Assembly (NCBI GenBank): GCA_951802195.1
Contig: OX637627.1
Coordinates: 434,001 to 498,000 of the forward strand
Direction of reading: 5' to 3'
Length of the DNA stretch: 64,000 nucleotides
Source of the DNA: Tausonia pullulans
Taxonomy: Eukaryota; Basidiomycota; Tremellomycetes; Cystofilobasidiales; Mrakiaceae
Position 1 is the first letter of the stretch, and each line of letters begins with the position of its first letter. Below are positions 1 through 12,078 of this stretch, in pieces. The position numbers and the translations under genes are program-made. The notes under the pieces were generated by a model that saw only the letters and a list, made by a program, of their open reading frames with translations, did not search any database and had not been told where the DNA came from.

Positions 1-1027
1 GCGGAGGGTGTGAGGTGGGCCAGTGTCTTGAGGAGGGAGGACTTGAGCGATGGGTTTGTTCGTGCGGACGACGTAGGGGAGAGCAGCGGCGTTGAGGCAA
101 TGAGGAAATCGGCGAGGAGAGAGGAGCAGTCGGACCTGGAATACAAATGTCAATCGATGGTTAATCGACGCAAACTGCGAGAACAGGTGCGTCTACTCAC
201 CGGACGTAGATCCGCCCGAGGAGAACAGCGCCACCCTCGCCCTCCTTCCCCCTTCCATCCCAGACGGCGCGCCGTCCAATGCTATCCAGCTTGGCAATGG
301 TTCCCTCGCCACCGGCGCTCTCGAGACCGAATGGGATCATCGAGACGAGCGAGAGCCAGACGAGGAGAATATAGCGGAGTTCCCAGGATGTCGGCGGGAG
401 GATCGTCGCATGCGGTGTCGGATGAAAGAGGGAGAGCAGGAGCGGAAGGGAGGGGAGAGATGGGGGAAAGAAGGATACTAAGAACCACAAGGGTTCAGAT
501 AAGCAAAGCAAAATCAGAAAACGAGGTGAAGAAGAAGGGAGACACTCACGGCAGCCCTTCCAGCCTCGGACCTTGAGCACCCACCAGATCACTTTGCCCA
601 GGCGCGCAAGGCGCTTCGTTCGATCGCTCAGATCCGGGGCGTCACCTCCAAAAGAGATTGAGGTATCATCAATGGTCGAGACGGCAGCCAGTGACTCTGG
701 GTCGGCGAGCGCCTCGACGAGCAGGCCGCGGACGGTCGAGACGAGCGGCGGGAGGATGAGGTGCAGGTGCGGGTCAAGCAGGGGCGGGGCAGGGAGATAG
801 ATGTCGAGCTGTCGAACACGAGGGGCCCATCCTCAGCCGGCCGAGCGCATGCACACACGCAAGCGTGAGTCCACACTCACAATGGCGCCGAGGTCCCGGA
901 CAAGCCTGTCGTCCACGTCGTCTGTGCGCCCCGGGCTGGAGTCGAGGAAGGTGGCAAGGAGGGCAAGAAATGCGTCCCGATGGGAGAAGGAGGTGAACAG
1001 CTGGTCGTCCTCCTCGGCGGCGTCCAT
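1..1027 (-). CDS. Tubulin-folding cofactor D (N-terminal part, runs off the window)
   Basis: Cofactor D (TBCD, Alp1/Cin1) helps assemble and take apart alpha/beta-tubulin dimers in the cytosol. Read on the minus strand, the exons are about 1027-881, 808-550, 477-201 and 135-<1, joined by GTGAGT-type introns that keep frame. The product begins MDAAEEDDQLF. It then carries the family's N-terminal blocks: KVIWWVLKVRGWK, then a segment ending WELRYILLVWLSLVSMIPFG (residues about 100-160), which matches the cofactor D pattern of a conserved arginine-tyrosine helix followed by LLWLS and IPFD/G. About 250 residues of a protein usually near 1,100 are inside the window; the rest lies to the left. It is divergent from MOB2 with about 210 bp between the starts. 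The family is fairly sure; the last exon is the least certain. Confidence 0.8.
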
Positions 1028-1241
1028 GGCGAGAGGGTGTTGTGCCGTTGATGGTCGTCGTCGTTGTCTTTGGACGCGTCGGGGTCGGTCTTCCGAGGTC
1101 TAACGCGCGTTGTCTCCTCTGACGGTGCCGGCGCCAAAGAGCGAGAGAGGGACGACAGAGAAGGCCCTCGCGTCGTTGTCTCTTCGACGCCCACCACTTC
1201 CCCTCCCGCCCTCTCCTCCCTCGCCCTCTTCCTAGCTTGAA

Positions 1242-2491
1242 ATGTCGTTCCTTGGGTAAGCAGAACCGCCTATGACAGGTCTCGACCCTCAGAGGCTAAG
1301 TGCCTCGCCTGCAGCCGACTCCGCGCCCCGAAGAAGTCGCCGGCGACGACGCCGACACCTGAGGCCATGTCGTCCGGTCATTCGCTGCCCTCTCGGCCTC
1401 AGCAGCAGCACGGCTATCCCCAGCAGCAGCAACAATACCACCAGCAGCAGCAGCAGCAGCAGTACCAGCAGCCGGCTCAGCGCGAGCCGCTCCCGCTGTA
1501 CCTTAGCCAGCCCTTCATCCGAAGCACGATCGTCACGGGCAACTACAAGACGCTCGTCACGCTCCCCAAGTATGTCAACCCAAACGAGTGGGTCGGTGTC
1601 AATAGTGAGTATCCATCTGCTTGACCTCTGTCGCCCAGAACGGTGCTTGGGGGTTATGACGACTCTCTCGAGATGGATCGGCGACCCGCGCTCTGACCCT
1701 GAACCCGCCTCGCCTCGTCTCGTCATGCGTCGCCCCACCCTGGCCCTGCCCTTCTGCCTGCCGCCAGTCTTTGACTTTTTCAACAACCTCAACCAATTTT
1801 ATGGCGTCGTCATCGAGCACGACACCCCCGAGGCATGCCCGACCATGTCGGCTGGCCACGGGTAAGTGAGACGCGTCGTCGCGCGATGCCGTTCCTTGAG
1901 TACTCCTGCGCGTCGTCTGATGCCGGCGTCCTCACTCTTCCAGCCTCGACTTTACCTGGATTGACACCAACAAGCGGCAGGTTCGCCTCCCGGCGCCGAC
2001 ATACATCGATTACGTCTTTACCTGGGTCCAGGGTCTCCTCGATGACGAGGGCACCTTCCCTCGCTCGACTGGTCAGCCTGCACGCGTGTTCCCGATCCTA
2101 TGCATGTACTGATTCTGTCTTCTTCTTCACTCACAGGCGTCGAGTACCCTCCGACCTTCCCGACGACGGCAAAGCACATCTACAAGCAGCTCCTTCGTGT
2201 CTTTGCCCACATCTACCACGCCCACTTCCCGCTGATCCTCCACCTCTCGCTCGAGGCGCACTGGAATGCACTCTTCGCCCACTTCCTCGCCTTTGGCAAA
2301 GAGTACGACCTTCTCGACCTAAGGGATCTCCGGACGCCAGGAGGGTGAGTCCCAGGAGTTCTCTTAGTGTGCGACTTGATGCTTGTTTTTTGACTATCGC
2401 TCTCATTTCTCCCATCCTTCCCAGTGGCATGCATGGTGGTGTTGCCGAGCTCGCTGAGCGATGGCGAGAAATGTCGATCTTGGACGTTTGA
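1242..2491 (+). CDS. MOB2: MOB kinase activator, Mob2 type
   Basis: Mob2 is the co-activator of NDR/LATS-family kinases (Cbk1/Orb6) that control polarised growth. Six exons: 1242-1255, 1315-1604, 1768-1861, 1944-2071, 2137-2344 and 2425-2491, all in phase. The first exon is only 14 nt, so the protein starts MSFLGRLRAPKKSP and not at the ATG at 1367. A Gln-rich stretch (about residues 30-60) is followed by the Mob domain. LYLSQPFIRSTIV, typical of Mob2 and not Mob1, leads into NEWVGVN, FDFFNNLNQFYGVV, CPTMSAG (a zinc-site region), YIDYVFTWVQ, FRVFAHIYH-like VFAHIYHAHF and SLEAHWNALFAHFLAF. The His residues of AHIYHAHF are the expected zinc ligands. The length (about 260 residues) is normal. 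It is convergent with ALG10. Confidence 0.92.
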
Positions 2492-2788
2492 AGGGAGGAA
2501 GAATCAGCTATGCAGGCCAAAGCCTCTCCCTTCCCTGAACCTTGTTCGCCCACACTCCGGTTTCACCTCCACACATCTCCTTGTCTCTATTCTCACGTCC
2601 TCCTTCCTCTCCATCTGCATTGCACACACCCCCATCCCCTCGGGTAGCGTCCTTAGTCACGCTTGCTCCTCCTCCGTCTCTCTTCCGTGTTTGCTTCTCT
2701 TCTCCTCTTGGAAACGATCGCCATGAACTTCACTCGCGACCGCCTCTCCCTCTTCCTCAGACCGGTGTATGGGTTCACCTTCCTTACA

Positions 2789-4867
2789 TCACCACATGAA
2801 CCTCTGCCAGCCAGGCTCCCCCTCCCACAAGAATGTCCTCCGCAAAAACACACCCACCGTCACTGCATTAATGAGAGCGTACCAGGCGGCCTCGACCCAG
2901 ATTCCTTCGCCGTCAGCTGCTGCCGTCTTCGCCTTAGCATATTTCTTTTTCTTTGAAGGGGGAGAGGGAGGTTCCTTTCGCGAGGCGAGCACCCGTAGCA
3001 CGAGGAATGGGAGGACGAAGTAGCGAGGCTCGATGAGAGGCGTTGGAGTGAGGGTGACGAGAGTCGCGCCTAGCCAGAGGAGGAGGCGGAGGGGTGGGGT
3101 CGTGCGGACTTGTGTTTACGAGGGAGATGAGTCAGGCTTGGATGAGAGGCGAGAGGAGACGGGGGAAGAAAGACGCACGGAGTCGACCACCCCAGAGGAT
3201 CATTGCTCCAACATAGAGAGGGACAAAGGCGTAGCGAGAGTAAGGGGGGCGGACGTTGAGGAGACGACGCCAAACGTAGAAAGCGTAATGGCGGTTGTCG
3301 GCCAAGAGGAAGGGGTGGGCGATGCTTTTGAATAAGGCGGGAGAGATAGGTAAATACTGTGAGCTGCCGAAGTTAGGAAAGAGACAGAGACGTACGTGAA
3401 GTGCTTCACGGCTAGAGTAGTGATCGTGAGGAGGGCGATGGTAGTCCGCAACTGACTATGGGTGGGTGGCGACGACGACATTAGCGATGAAAGCAAAAGC
3501 CCAATAGTCGGGCGTACCGGTGTCCTCCGAACGCGTCCCTCAAGCCGCGCCTGAGCAGTGGTACGAGCCCGCCTTGATTAAGGAGGACCGGCCAAGCGAG
3601 AGCAGTCGAGAACCCAAAGAAATATGCGGTCTGCGGAAGGTGGATCGTGGCGACGTGCATCTCCTTGTGGCCTGGTTTCGAAATAGCGAACGAGACGCCG
3701 TCAGAATAAGGTGCCGCCAGGTCTCCGGCGAGAAGGCCCACCAAGCACGATTCCGCCGTTCCAGTGGATGAAGTAGGCGAACGCGAGGAAAGTCGGGATG
3801 TACGGGAGGACAACAGGCGTAAAAGTGTCGGGTTCAGCGACCAGCCCGGGCAGGAGGAAGACGATCTCGTGAACAAAGGAGCCTTTAGGCACGTCAGCTT
3901 TTTCATCATGGTCATCGGTTGCCGTCATTGGAAAACATAACCAGAACCCACCGAACGTCTTGAAATCGCGCGCGAACACCTCCCGCCTGAGTTTTGACTC
4001 ATCCTGGTCCTTGAACCGGACAATCCGCAACGAGTCGAGCTCTGACAGAACTGCATCGCCCATGATGAACCCTAGCCAGACGATGTTGGTTTGCCTGAAC
4101 GTGAGGCTCACAAGGCCAAGCTGTCATCGACTCGCACTCGTCCGTCAGCACAGACCTCGCTCGAGACGAAGACACGTCAGGATCACAGGACCACTCACGC
4201 CTGAGGCCAGCCAATGCTTGTTCCTCTTGGCAGCCGCCCAGCTGGAGAGCACGAAGAAGCATCCCCCAACGTCGGTGTAGTAGAGCGAGCCGAAAAACCA
4301 GAGTGGCGGGAAACACGCGATCGTTATGGCCTCCACGAGGTGCCCAGGCGACGACGTGGACTTGATCCGGCGCGACGACGTGGCCTCGCTGGTGAGGAGT
4401 GTCCGGATGACGAACGGGAAAGCGAGGAGAAGGACGAAATTCGTCGCTCGATATAATGACACCGAGTCGCAGGAAAGGCGAAGGAGTTTGGCTGGAAGTA
4501 GAGAGAGAAGGTAGCTGTCATCGGAACGAAGACCAGCGGCGGCGGAATTCGCATGTCGTCAGAACGAAGAAGCAAGCATAAGGTACTTGGCGGGGAGACG
4601 GCACTCACAGGCCTGGAGGCGTGGTGAGCTTGGGGTCCCAGGTGGAGAAGTCGCCCCGGCAATACTGTTGGGCCTGGGGAATATGGAAGATCTCGTCCTG
4701 CCAGCAAGACATGCAGGTGGTGAATTCACCGCGCCAACGTTACAAGTCAACTCTTTGTCGGGGCGCACCATGTACGGTTCTGGGACGACATAATTGATGG
4801 AGAAGAAGGTCGCCAGAGAGACGAGTCCAAAGGCGATGTATGAGAGGGACACAGGAGGCGACATCAT
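2789..4867 (-). CDS. ALG10: Dol-P-Glc alpha-1,2-glucosyltransferase (Alg10/Die2)
   Basis: Alg10 adds the last (third) glucose to the dolichol-linked N-glycan precursor in the ER membrane. Exons on the minus strand begin 4867-4769, 4697-4609, 4513-4199, 4120-3952, 3897-3742 and 3671-3518, with further exons down to the stop at 2789. After a first membrane helix comes the family hallmark [17 protein letters not shown], split by intron 1, then [15 protein letters not shown] (residues about 30-65). Later blocks are [31 protein letters not shown] and the typical C-terminal end GWQRFMW. Many hydrophobic segments fit a polytopic ER protein. The donor and acceptor around 3360-3410 are unclear, since two short-intron solutions keep frame. 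It is divergent from TRS23. Confidence 0.93.
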
Positions 4868-5209
4868 CGCTGTCGATCGGTTGTCGCGGTTGGAGGGAAG
4901 GTTGGCCGACGGCTGTGGAAGTGTTGTGGTCTGACGTGACAGGTGTTACGACTCTTTGTATCCACGGCCAATGTCAGGATCGTCGACCTATGACCACTGC
5001 CACACAGCTTAGTATGACTTCTCTCCATGCATCTGCCTTGCAGAAATCCAAGGTCATTATGAGCTAGGTCGCCCGACGCAAAAGGTTACTGCACCTACAC
5101 CTCAGACTCGGAGAAAGGCGGCGATGCTGTCCTGTTAGTCGTCGATTTCCAACGTCCATCTCCCCTCAGCTACTCCACCTCTTGCTCTCACCCAAAATCA
5201 GTGGCTGAG
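4868..5209. other. Divergent intergenic region, ALG10 / TRS23
   Basis: 342 bp between two start codons. It presumably holds both promoters. I see no clear TATA box, no known operator and no further coding exon in it. Confidence 0.5.
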
Positions 5210-6085
5210 ATGAGCGTCTACTGCCTCTGGATCATCAACAAAGCTGGCGGCCTCGTCTACAACAAGACGCTCGCTCGTTCGTAGACGACGCGTCCTCACG
5301 CTCGTGCGCGTCCTCACGATTACTTTACTTCCCTCTCCATCACTTGTTCCAGCCGGCCTCCCGCCTCTGTCCCAGAACGATGCCCTCATCCTCGCTGGAA
5401 CGCTTCATGGAATCCACGCCATCACGGGCAAGCTGAGCCCCGTTGACGGCGCACAGCAAGGCGTCGAGGTCATCGAAAACGAAGGTTGCAAGATGATTCT
5501 TATGCTCACAGCAACCGGTGGGTCTCTGTTCTCTCGCAACCATATATATATTCTTCTCCATGCTACCCTAGACAAGTGCGGTTGCTCGACTGGACGCAGT
5601 CTCGATATGGGGAGGGCCCAAGCTGGCTCTCTGATGCCACGATGTCGGTCGATTGCGAGGATGCGTGCATTGCCATGAAGGAGCGCGACTTACCTTGCTT
5701 ACTCACATACATGTGCTGTGGCGATTGCCCGGTCTTTTGAAGCATTGCAATCATGATGTGGCGACGATCTCGTTGTTAAGCACGCGCGCACGACAACTAA
5801 TCCCCCGCATGACATTGACTCTTGTCGCAGATACCTAACTCGCTTTCTTTCCCTCTCCCAGGCACCAAGTTTGTTCTCCTTACTTCGCCCTCATACCCGA
5901 CGCCCTTCTCCAGCGCTCCCAACGCACCGCCACCACCAGGGCGCGTCCTCCTCGGCCGGATCTACGAAGCGTACGCGGACGCGGTCATGCGGAATCCCTT
6001 CCACACGCCAGAGATGCCCATCCGGAGTGAAGGGTTCGATTTCAAGGTCGAGGCGCTGGGCAAGGAGGCAAATTCGGGGCGATAA
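5210..6085 (+). CDS. TRS23: TRAPP complex subunit Trs23/TRAPPC4
   Basis: Trs23 is a longin-fold core subunit of the TRAPP complexes, which are exchange factors for Rab1/Ypt1 at the Golgi. Exons are 5210-5276, 5353-5517 and 5862-6085. The start MSVYCLWIINKAGGLVYNK is the standard family N-terminus. Exon 2 holds LSQNDALILAGTLHGIHAI, and exon 3 holds TGTKFVLLTSP, then RIYEAYADAVMRNPFHTPEMPI, all TRAPPC4 signatures in the right order. Length is about 150 residues, close to the human protein. The first donor (GTTCGT) is weak but is the one that keeps phase. The second intron is 344 nt, several times longer than most introns here, and nothing recognisable lies in it. Confidence 0.93.
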
Positions 6086-6704
6086 GATGGTGGAACGGAA
6101 GAGCTGGAGGCAATGACCTGATGACACGCACTTTGAACGAACGAGCGAGCTAGAGCATGTATCTTAGTGGCTACATGCTGGAGAAGCAGCTCTAGGACCG
6201 TCGCCGCTGGCGCAATGAATTGAGGACGTTTTCACAGATGTGAGCTTCCTCCAAACGAGGGACCTATGCGTTTGGGGCTCGAAAAGGGAGTCATACATGT
6301 TTCGACGTCGAACTTGCTTCAATGCGAGGTCAGCGAATACTCTTCCCCTTCCCCCCCATCACTCATCTCTCTGCTTCGAGAGGGCCTCGCTGCACCTCCG
6401 CCCTCAGTCCCCTCCCCCCCCCTCCCCCCCCCCGTTTTCAGCCGAAGCCAGCCGCCAGCGGTGACGCAGTTGTTTGTGAGCGAGCGCCGCGTCGCCTTCC
6501 TTGGCCTTCTGCCCCCGCCCCCATCGATTGAGTTGTCGGCATCCAGGCTGGCCCTCCCCAGCGGGTCTGATATCTTACGCCTGTCTCGGATTCTTTCTTG
6601 CCCTCGCCCTGTCCTCTATCATCGACCACCAAAAGAGTTCTCATTCTCTTCTCCATCCTTACCGATTTCATCGTCCTCCTCCCCTCTTCACCCACACACC
6701 CGGC
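6086..6704. other. Intergenic region with pyrimidine-rich leader
   Basis: 619 bp between TRS23 and the hydrolase gene. The 3' half is strongly C/T-rich on the plus strand, with two adjacent C runs (9 and 10 nt, about 6414-6433). This fits a CT-rich fungal promoter and leader just before the start at 6705. No gene seen. Confidence 0.5.
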
Positions 6705-9133
6705 ATGTCGCCGTCGACCTTCCGCCCTCCGACCCACCACGAGCGCCCGGCTCGCTCCTGGTCCTTTTGGTTCACCTTTTTGGTGCTTGTCGGTCCCGTC
6801 TGGACCATTATTCCGGCAGCCTGGGTGTGGGTCGGCTGGGAGATCCTCGATGTTGCTCGCTCCAACAACACTGGCGCTCACTCTCGGAGTTGGCCGTGGT
6901 TTCGCGTCGTCGGGCTCATATGGGCGTCACTCGAGGTGAGCCGGTATTGCTCGTTCTAGTGCTCTCGCCGAGGCTCACCTACTCACCTACCTTTGAAACC
7001 ACAGGTCCTCTTCTCCATCTACTACTTCTACCTCGCGCGGGCGATTCAACCGCCGTCCTTGCCCAAGACGTCCGACCCGAGCCTATTCATCCGAATCCTC
7101 ATGACGGGTCTTCGCGACTCTGACGCCGACCCCGCTGAAGACGACGCCGTCAGCATCGCTGAGGACGTCGAAATCGAGGACCTCATCGAGGATATGGTCA
7201 ACCTAGATAGTGTCTCCTTAGAGAAGCTCGACGCTGACGACGAGCGGGCGGTTACATTCCGCGAGCGACTTCGGACGTGGTTCTACCATGCTGAGTGGAG
7301 CGAGCTTGGCAAGGATAACGTTCTCGATTGGGTGTCGTGGAGCAACTTTGGGTGCGTCCGCGTCTCTTCTCTCAGATGATATCTTTCACTGATTCTCTTA
7401 TTTCGGACAGTCTGCCGCTCGAGGAGGCGCTCACGGATCCCGCGCGTGCCACTGTCCTGGAGCATGCGATCCAACTCATCGAGGCCCGCACCGGCGTCTT
7501 CCTTCCTCTTGGTCGCAACCCAAAAATCCGCGTCATCAGGCTGACCCTTGGTATGTTTCCAGACTAGCACATGGACCTTACTTCCCAGCCTGGACCTGAC
7601 TGCCGTTGCCCTTTCGCAGACAAGGTCCACGTCCGTCACCGGCCGCTTATCCTCTACGCCCTCACTTGCCTTATCAACCTCGCTGTCGAATATCTTGTGT
7701 ATCGTCCCGCTGGAGCGCGCCGCGTCTCGTTCGGCGACATAGAGTGAGATCGAGCACTCGCTGTGAAATTGCAATTTAGCTGACTCTCCGCGCTTTTTTT
7801 TTGCTCAGCTACCTCGTTCGCATCCCGCCCGGATGGACGCCTGAGATCGGCAGGACCGATCCTAGGAGCGCGCCCATTGTCTTCATCCACGGTCTCGGTC
7901 CGTCATCCGCAGTTTGGACGAGACGGCACATCCAGCTCGATTCTGATTCTTGCACCTTGTCTCTAAGGCTTCGGCTTCCTCCAAAATCACTCCGTCATTC
8001 AGGCTCTTCTCAAGACCCACTCTTCTCACCCCGTCCTTGTCAGTCCGTCGCTGGCTTACTTTGTCTCTTTTCCGCGCTGACATCCTCCCTTGACAGATCC
8101 TTATTCAGCCCCACATCAGTATGACCATGGTCCGTAACTCCCTCTCCCTCAAGTTGGTAGCCATCTCTCGCTGACTCGTTCCACCCAGTTCCACCCTAAC
8201 CATCTTCGCCCGGTCGACCGAGCCTCGACAGTCGCCTCACTCGCGGCTGCCTGCGAGCAGTACGGCTTCTCGGCTCCTCGGCCGCTCAAGTGGTCAGGCT
8301 CATCATCTCCCTCCACTACCTCCCTCTCATCGTCGCCGACGACCCCCATTGACAGCAGCTACGAGACAAAGACGTCATCGCATCCAATTCGCGCAAAGCG
8401 CACCCAGACGGTCATCTTCAGTCACTCGAACGGGTCGACGACACATGCATGGCTCATGAAGGACCGGCCGGATCTTGCAGCGAGGTCATGCTTCGTCGAC
8501 CCGGTCTGCTTCTGCTTGTGGGAGGGCGACGTGGCGTACAACTTTGTCTGTCAGCCAATTTTCTCGAAGCCACTTTCTCCTTGTTTCTCGGCTGATTCAG
8601 TCAACAGATCGCCACCCATCCACGGCGATTGAGCTCCTGATGAGCTACTTTATCGGCAGCGAGGTCGGCATTGCCAACACCATCTCTCGCAACTTCGACT
8701 GGTCGTGCGTGGCTCTGCGTCGTCCTCCGTTCAGCCACACCTCGACACTAACCATCCTCTTTCGCCGCCCTCGCCAGGTCCAACACCCTTCTCTTCGACG
8801 AAATTCGCCGCGGATGCGACGCCAACCGGACCGCCTTCTTCCTTGGCGGAAAGGATGCCATCATCGACGCGCATGTACGTCCCTCCGCCTAACTTTTCGA
8901 CCTGTCAAGAACTGACCCCGGCCTTTCTCCTGCCTAGAGGGTGCGCTCGTACTTGGAGCGTCGTGAGTCATTTTCTCACCGCTTGCTGTTTCGTGATGAT
9001 GACGACTGATGCTCATCCTTCTTTTTTAGACGGCGTCACTGATGGCATCCACTTCGAACCCAACGGTAGCCACGGCGAGGCGATCATCCAGTCCGTCGTT
9101 TTCCAGGCTCTCTTCTCCGCTCGTAAAGACTGA
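6705..9133 (+). CDS. Membrane-anchored alpha/beta-hydrolase
   Basis: A serine hydrolase of the alpha/beta fold; substrate unknown, probably a lipid or ester. About ten exons, beginning 6705-6935, 7005-7351, 7411-7550, 7620-7743 and 7809-. The N-terminus has one or two hydrophobic segments (WSFWFTFLVLVGPVWTIIPA; later VLFSIYYFYLARAI), suggesting a membrane anchor. The hydrolase core follows: IVFIHGLG (oxyanion-hole region), TVIFSHSNGSTTHAWL with the nucleophile serine in an S-H-S-N-G-S elbow, GGKDAIIDAH with the likely acidic residue, and NGSHGEA with the likely catalytic His near the C-terminus. The elbow departs from the usual G-x-S-x-G. The order serine, acid, histidine is intact, so it looks active. 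The 5' exons are acidic (DSDADPAEDD, EDVEIEDLIEDMV). Specific function not recognised. Confidence 0.8.
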
Positions 9134-10603
9134 TGATTATTCGCACTACTTTCAGAGGCAAGCAGTTAGATGCTGTTTTCAAGTGGATCACGGGCGAGGA
9201 ATCTTCGAGTGACGGGGGGGCTCTGTGAGCATCTAGACTGATGACCTAAACACTCTATCTCTCCTCTACTCAAATTTTTGATCTATTAGATATCTCTCAT
9301 TCCAATATCATGATGTGTCATCTCTACCCTTCATGCTGCAACGAAGGTTCGAGAGCCCAGAAACTCGCTAATGCCTTTAGGGAGACGGTTCTTGCCGCTG
9401 AACGCTTGTGGTTTCAGGTTACTCTTCGTCTTACCTCGATTAGACCATTGAGGCGCTAAAAACAACACAGAGTGTCCAAATCACGTACAGACATCACAAA
9501 AGACAGAAAGAGAGAGCTGAGACCAGAGGCGAAGGAACCCGGCCCCCCACGGCCTCCATGACGCCCTGTCACTGTCGAGTAGCTACCCGTGTTGGACGAG
9601 GCAGATCCACCAGCTGGATTCAACTCGACGGCGGCATTCATCTCGGTGGCGGTCATGTTGGTGACCTTTCCTTCGGTATCGCCGGGGGTGGCAGCGGTAG
9701 AGGCCTAGATAGGAGGGAAAAGTCGGAGATGCCTTACGCAAACACCATAAAAAAAGTATCTCGTTTTTTCCATGGCGTTGACCTTGGCCTCGTCAGTCGT
9801 GCCAGCCTCAGCAGAAGCTTCCATGTCCATTTTAACGGAAACAGTGATAGCGGTCTTGGCTGCAGCGGAAAATATATGGTCAGCTGAGAAGCCGAATGCC
9901 GAGGGAAGCGGGGAGAGGGAACAGGGACAAACCGGTAGCGGCGGGAAGCAGGGGCAGTTGCTGTTCGTTTACACCAAATCAGATTTGCAGGCTAGATGGT
10001 AACCAATGATGATATAGAAAGTCGCACCGGTGGCAGAGCGGAAGCTCTGTTGAAAGCTGAGGTGGTGGCGGCTTCATCGACAACAGATGCCTCCGCTAGT
10101 AGAGGGAAAAGTATAGGGGTTCAGCTCGTAGTCCAGGCATGGGATGAAGGGTGGTAACATCATACACTAGCAGAATCAATTCCTCTCGCACCTGTTTAGA
10201 TAAGTTTTGCAAGTCCCCGCCGTACAGTAGTACATCATGTAACCAGTAGTGTTGAAACGCCGTATCACATTTAGGCATTGGTATCTGCATGCTCTTGGTC
10301 TGAATCGCTTGACGGATGATGCATCTTTCAGGAAAAGGAGACGACAATTATTTCAATGAAATCTCTTAAACAGGTGAGGCTCTTTTTACTCGTGTTCCTG
10401 TGTTGAACTAGAACAGTGTCGACGCGCAGGTCGGCCAAATCTTCATCTTTGTCCTCGAAGGCATAGAATTGATGCCCCCCAGAAATGTCTGTCACTCCTG
10501 GACTCATTGGGACATACGGGTACCAAGAAGGTGAAATTGAGCTGTGGCAGCTGAGCAACTGCAGGTTTGGCAGAGAGGACACGTCAGCTGCGACCATTGA
10601 AGG
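9134..10603. other. Gene-poor interval with Ala/Ser-rich minus-strand reading frames
   Basis: About 1.5 kb without a gene I can assemble. On the minus strand, 10.1-9.55 kb carries coding-looking pieces rich in Ala, Ser, Thr and Val (ITVSVKMDMEASAEAG; VTNMTATEMNAAVELN). Their phases do not join cleanly by splicing. Two longer minus-strand open frames (10735-10328 and 10347-10096) show no family signature. This may be a small fast-evolving gene or relics of one. Confidence 0.3.
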
Positions 10604-10651
10604 ACGCGTAAGAGCTCGACGCGACGCGTACAGGAGAAAGGCCCAACGCGT
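10604..10651 (+). promoter_or_regulatory. Cluster of three MluI cell-cycle boxes (ACGCGT)
   Basis: Perfect ACGCGT hexamers lie at 10604-10609, 10624-10629 and 10646-10651, that is 51-98 bp before the thymidylate synthase start and 20 and 22 bp apart. In ascomycete yeasts ACGCGT (MCB) is bound by MBF (Mbp1/Swi6) and drives S-phase genes, including thymidylate synthase (CDC21). The same role here is inferred. Confidence 0.7.
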
Positions 10652-10701
10652 CGCGTCTTCGTCGACGTTCAACCAGCATCCCGACCCGACCCTCCCACGC
10701 C

Positions 10702-12078
10702 ATGACTGCCTCGCCTTCAGCCCCACCCACACCATCCGAGACCTTCGTGTCTGGAAATGACCCTCGGGAGATCCCTGCCTTCTCCAACGGCAGCGTCCCG
10801 GCCGCAGTGAGTCCCGATCTCAATCAGTACGAACCTTACTTCCATGCTGACAAGCGTCTCCGTCCTAGCTCATCGCTGGGAATGTAGCTTCTACGCCTTC
10901 CGCTCCCGATGTTAGGCATGAGGAGTACCAGTACCTCGACCTCATCCGTCATATCATCAACAACGGCCAACACCGCCCCGACCGAACGGGCACCGGCACC
11001 GTCGCCGTTTTTGCCCCTCAAGCTCTCCACTTCTCTCTCGCTGATGGCACTTTACCGCTCCTGACGACCAAGCGCGTCTTCTTTCGCGGTGTGCTCGAGG
11101 TGAGTCTCTCGCCTATATGACTAGCGTGTTGCTCTTGCTCGCCTTCCTCGCATTGCAGTTCGTCGTCACCTCCACCTTACAACTGACTCGACCTCTCGTC
11201 CCCCCTTGCAGGAGCTTCTGTGGTTCATCTCCGGTTCGACCAACTCCCTCCTTCTTCAGCAAAAGGATATCCACATTTGGGACGGCAATGGCTCCCGCGC
11301 CTTTCTTGACTCGCGCGGCCTTACTCACCGCGCCGAGGGCGACCTGGGCCCCGTCTACGGCTTCCAGTGGAGACATTTTGGCGCAAAATACATCGACTGT
11401 CAAACCGATTATAAGGGACAGGGTGTCGATCAGCTTGCGGAATGCATTTGGAAGATCAAGAATAACCCGACAGACCGGCGGATCGTCCTCAGCGCTTGGA
11501 ACCCAGCGGGTGCGCTTAGACACGTGTCGCGTTTGTGAAGACGCGTCGATCTCATACTTTACTTCCCCCTTCTAGACCTCGGTATCATGGCCCTCCCGCC
11601 GTGCCACATGTTCTGCCAGTTCTACGTCACCCTCCCGCCCTCACCAAACTCAGCGAACGAGAAGCCCAAGCTCTCGTGCCTGATGTACCAGCGGTCGTGC
11701 GACCTCGGCCTTGGGATCCCGTTCAACATTGCGTCGTACGCCCTGCTCACGCACATGATGGCCGTTGTCACGGACACGGAAGCACATGAGTTTATCCTCC
11801 AAATGGGAGACGCCCACGTTTACTCAGTGAGACCGTCATCTTGCCTCCTTACCAAGTGCCTTGCGTCTTGCACTCACACCCGCCTTACACCATCAAAGGA
11901 CCACATCGAGCCCCTGAAGATTCAACTCGAGCGCGATCCTCGACCCTTCCCTAAGCTCGTCTGGGCCCGACCCGTCGCCGAGCTCGCCGAGGCCGGCATC
12001 GACGGCTTCAAGACAGAGGACTTTGCCGTCGGAGACTACAAGCCGCATGCCAAACTTGAAATGAAGATGTCGGTCTGA
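10702..12078 (+). CDS. Thymidylate synthase
   Basis: It converts dUMP and methylene-tetrahydrofolate to dTMP and dihydrofolate, the only de novo source of thymidylate. Five exons: 10702-10806, 10869-11099, 11212-11509, 11576-11826 and 11899-12078. After a Ser/Pro-rich start ([13 protein letters not shown]) the enzyme begins at [10 protein letters not shown]. It shows [53 protein letters not shown], the active-site block [13 protein letters not shown] with the catalytic Cys, [33 protein letters not shown] and the C-terminal [12 protein letters not shown], whose terminal hydrophobic residue closes the active site. It looks complete and active. The ACGCGT cluster just upstream suggests G1/S control. 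It is convergent with the LysM gene. Confidence 0.97.
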
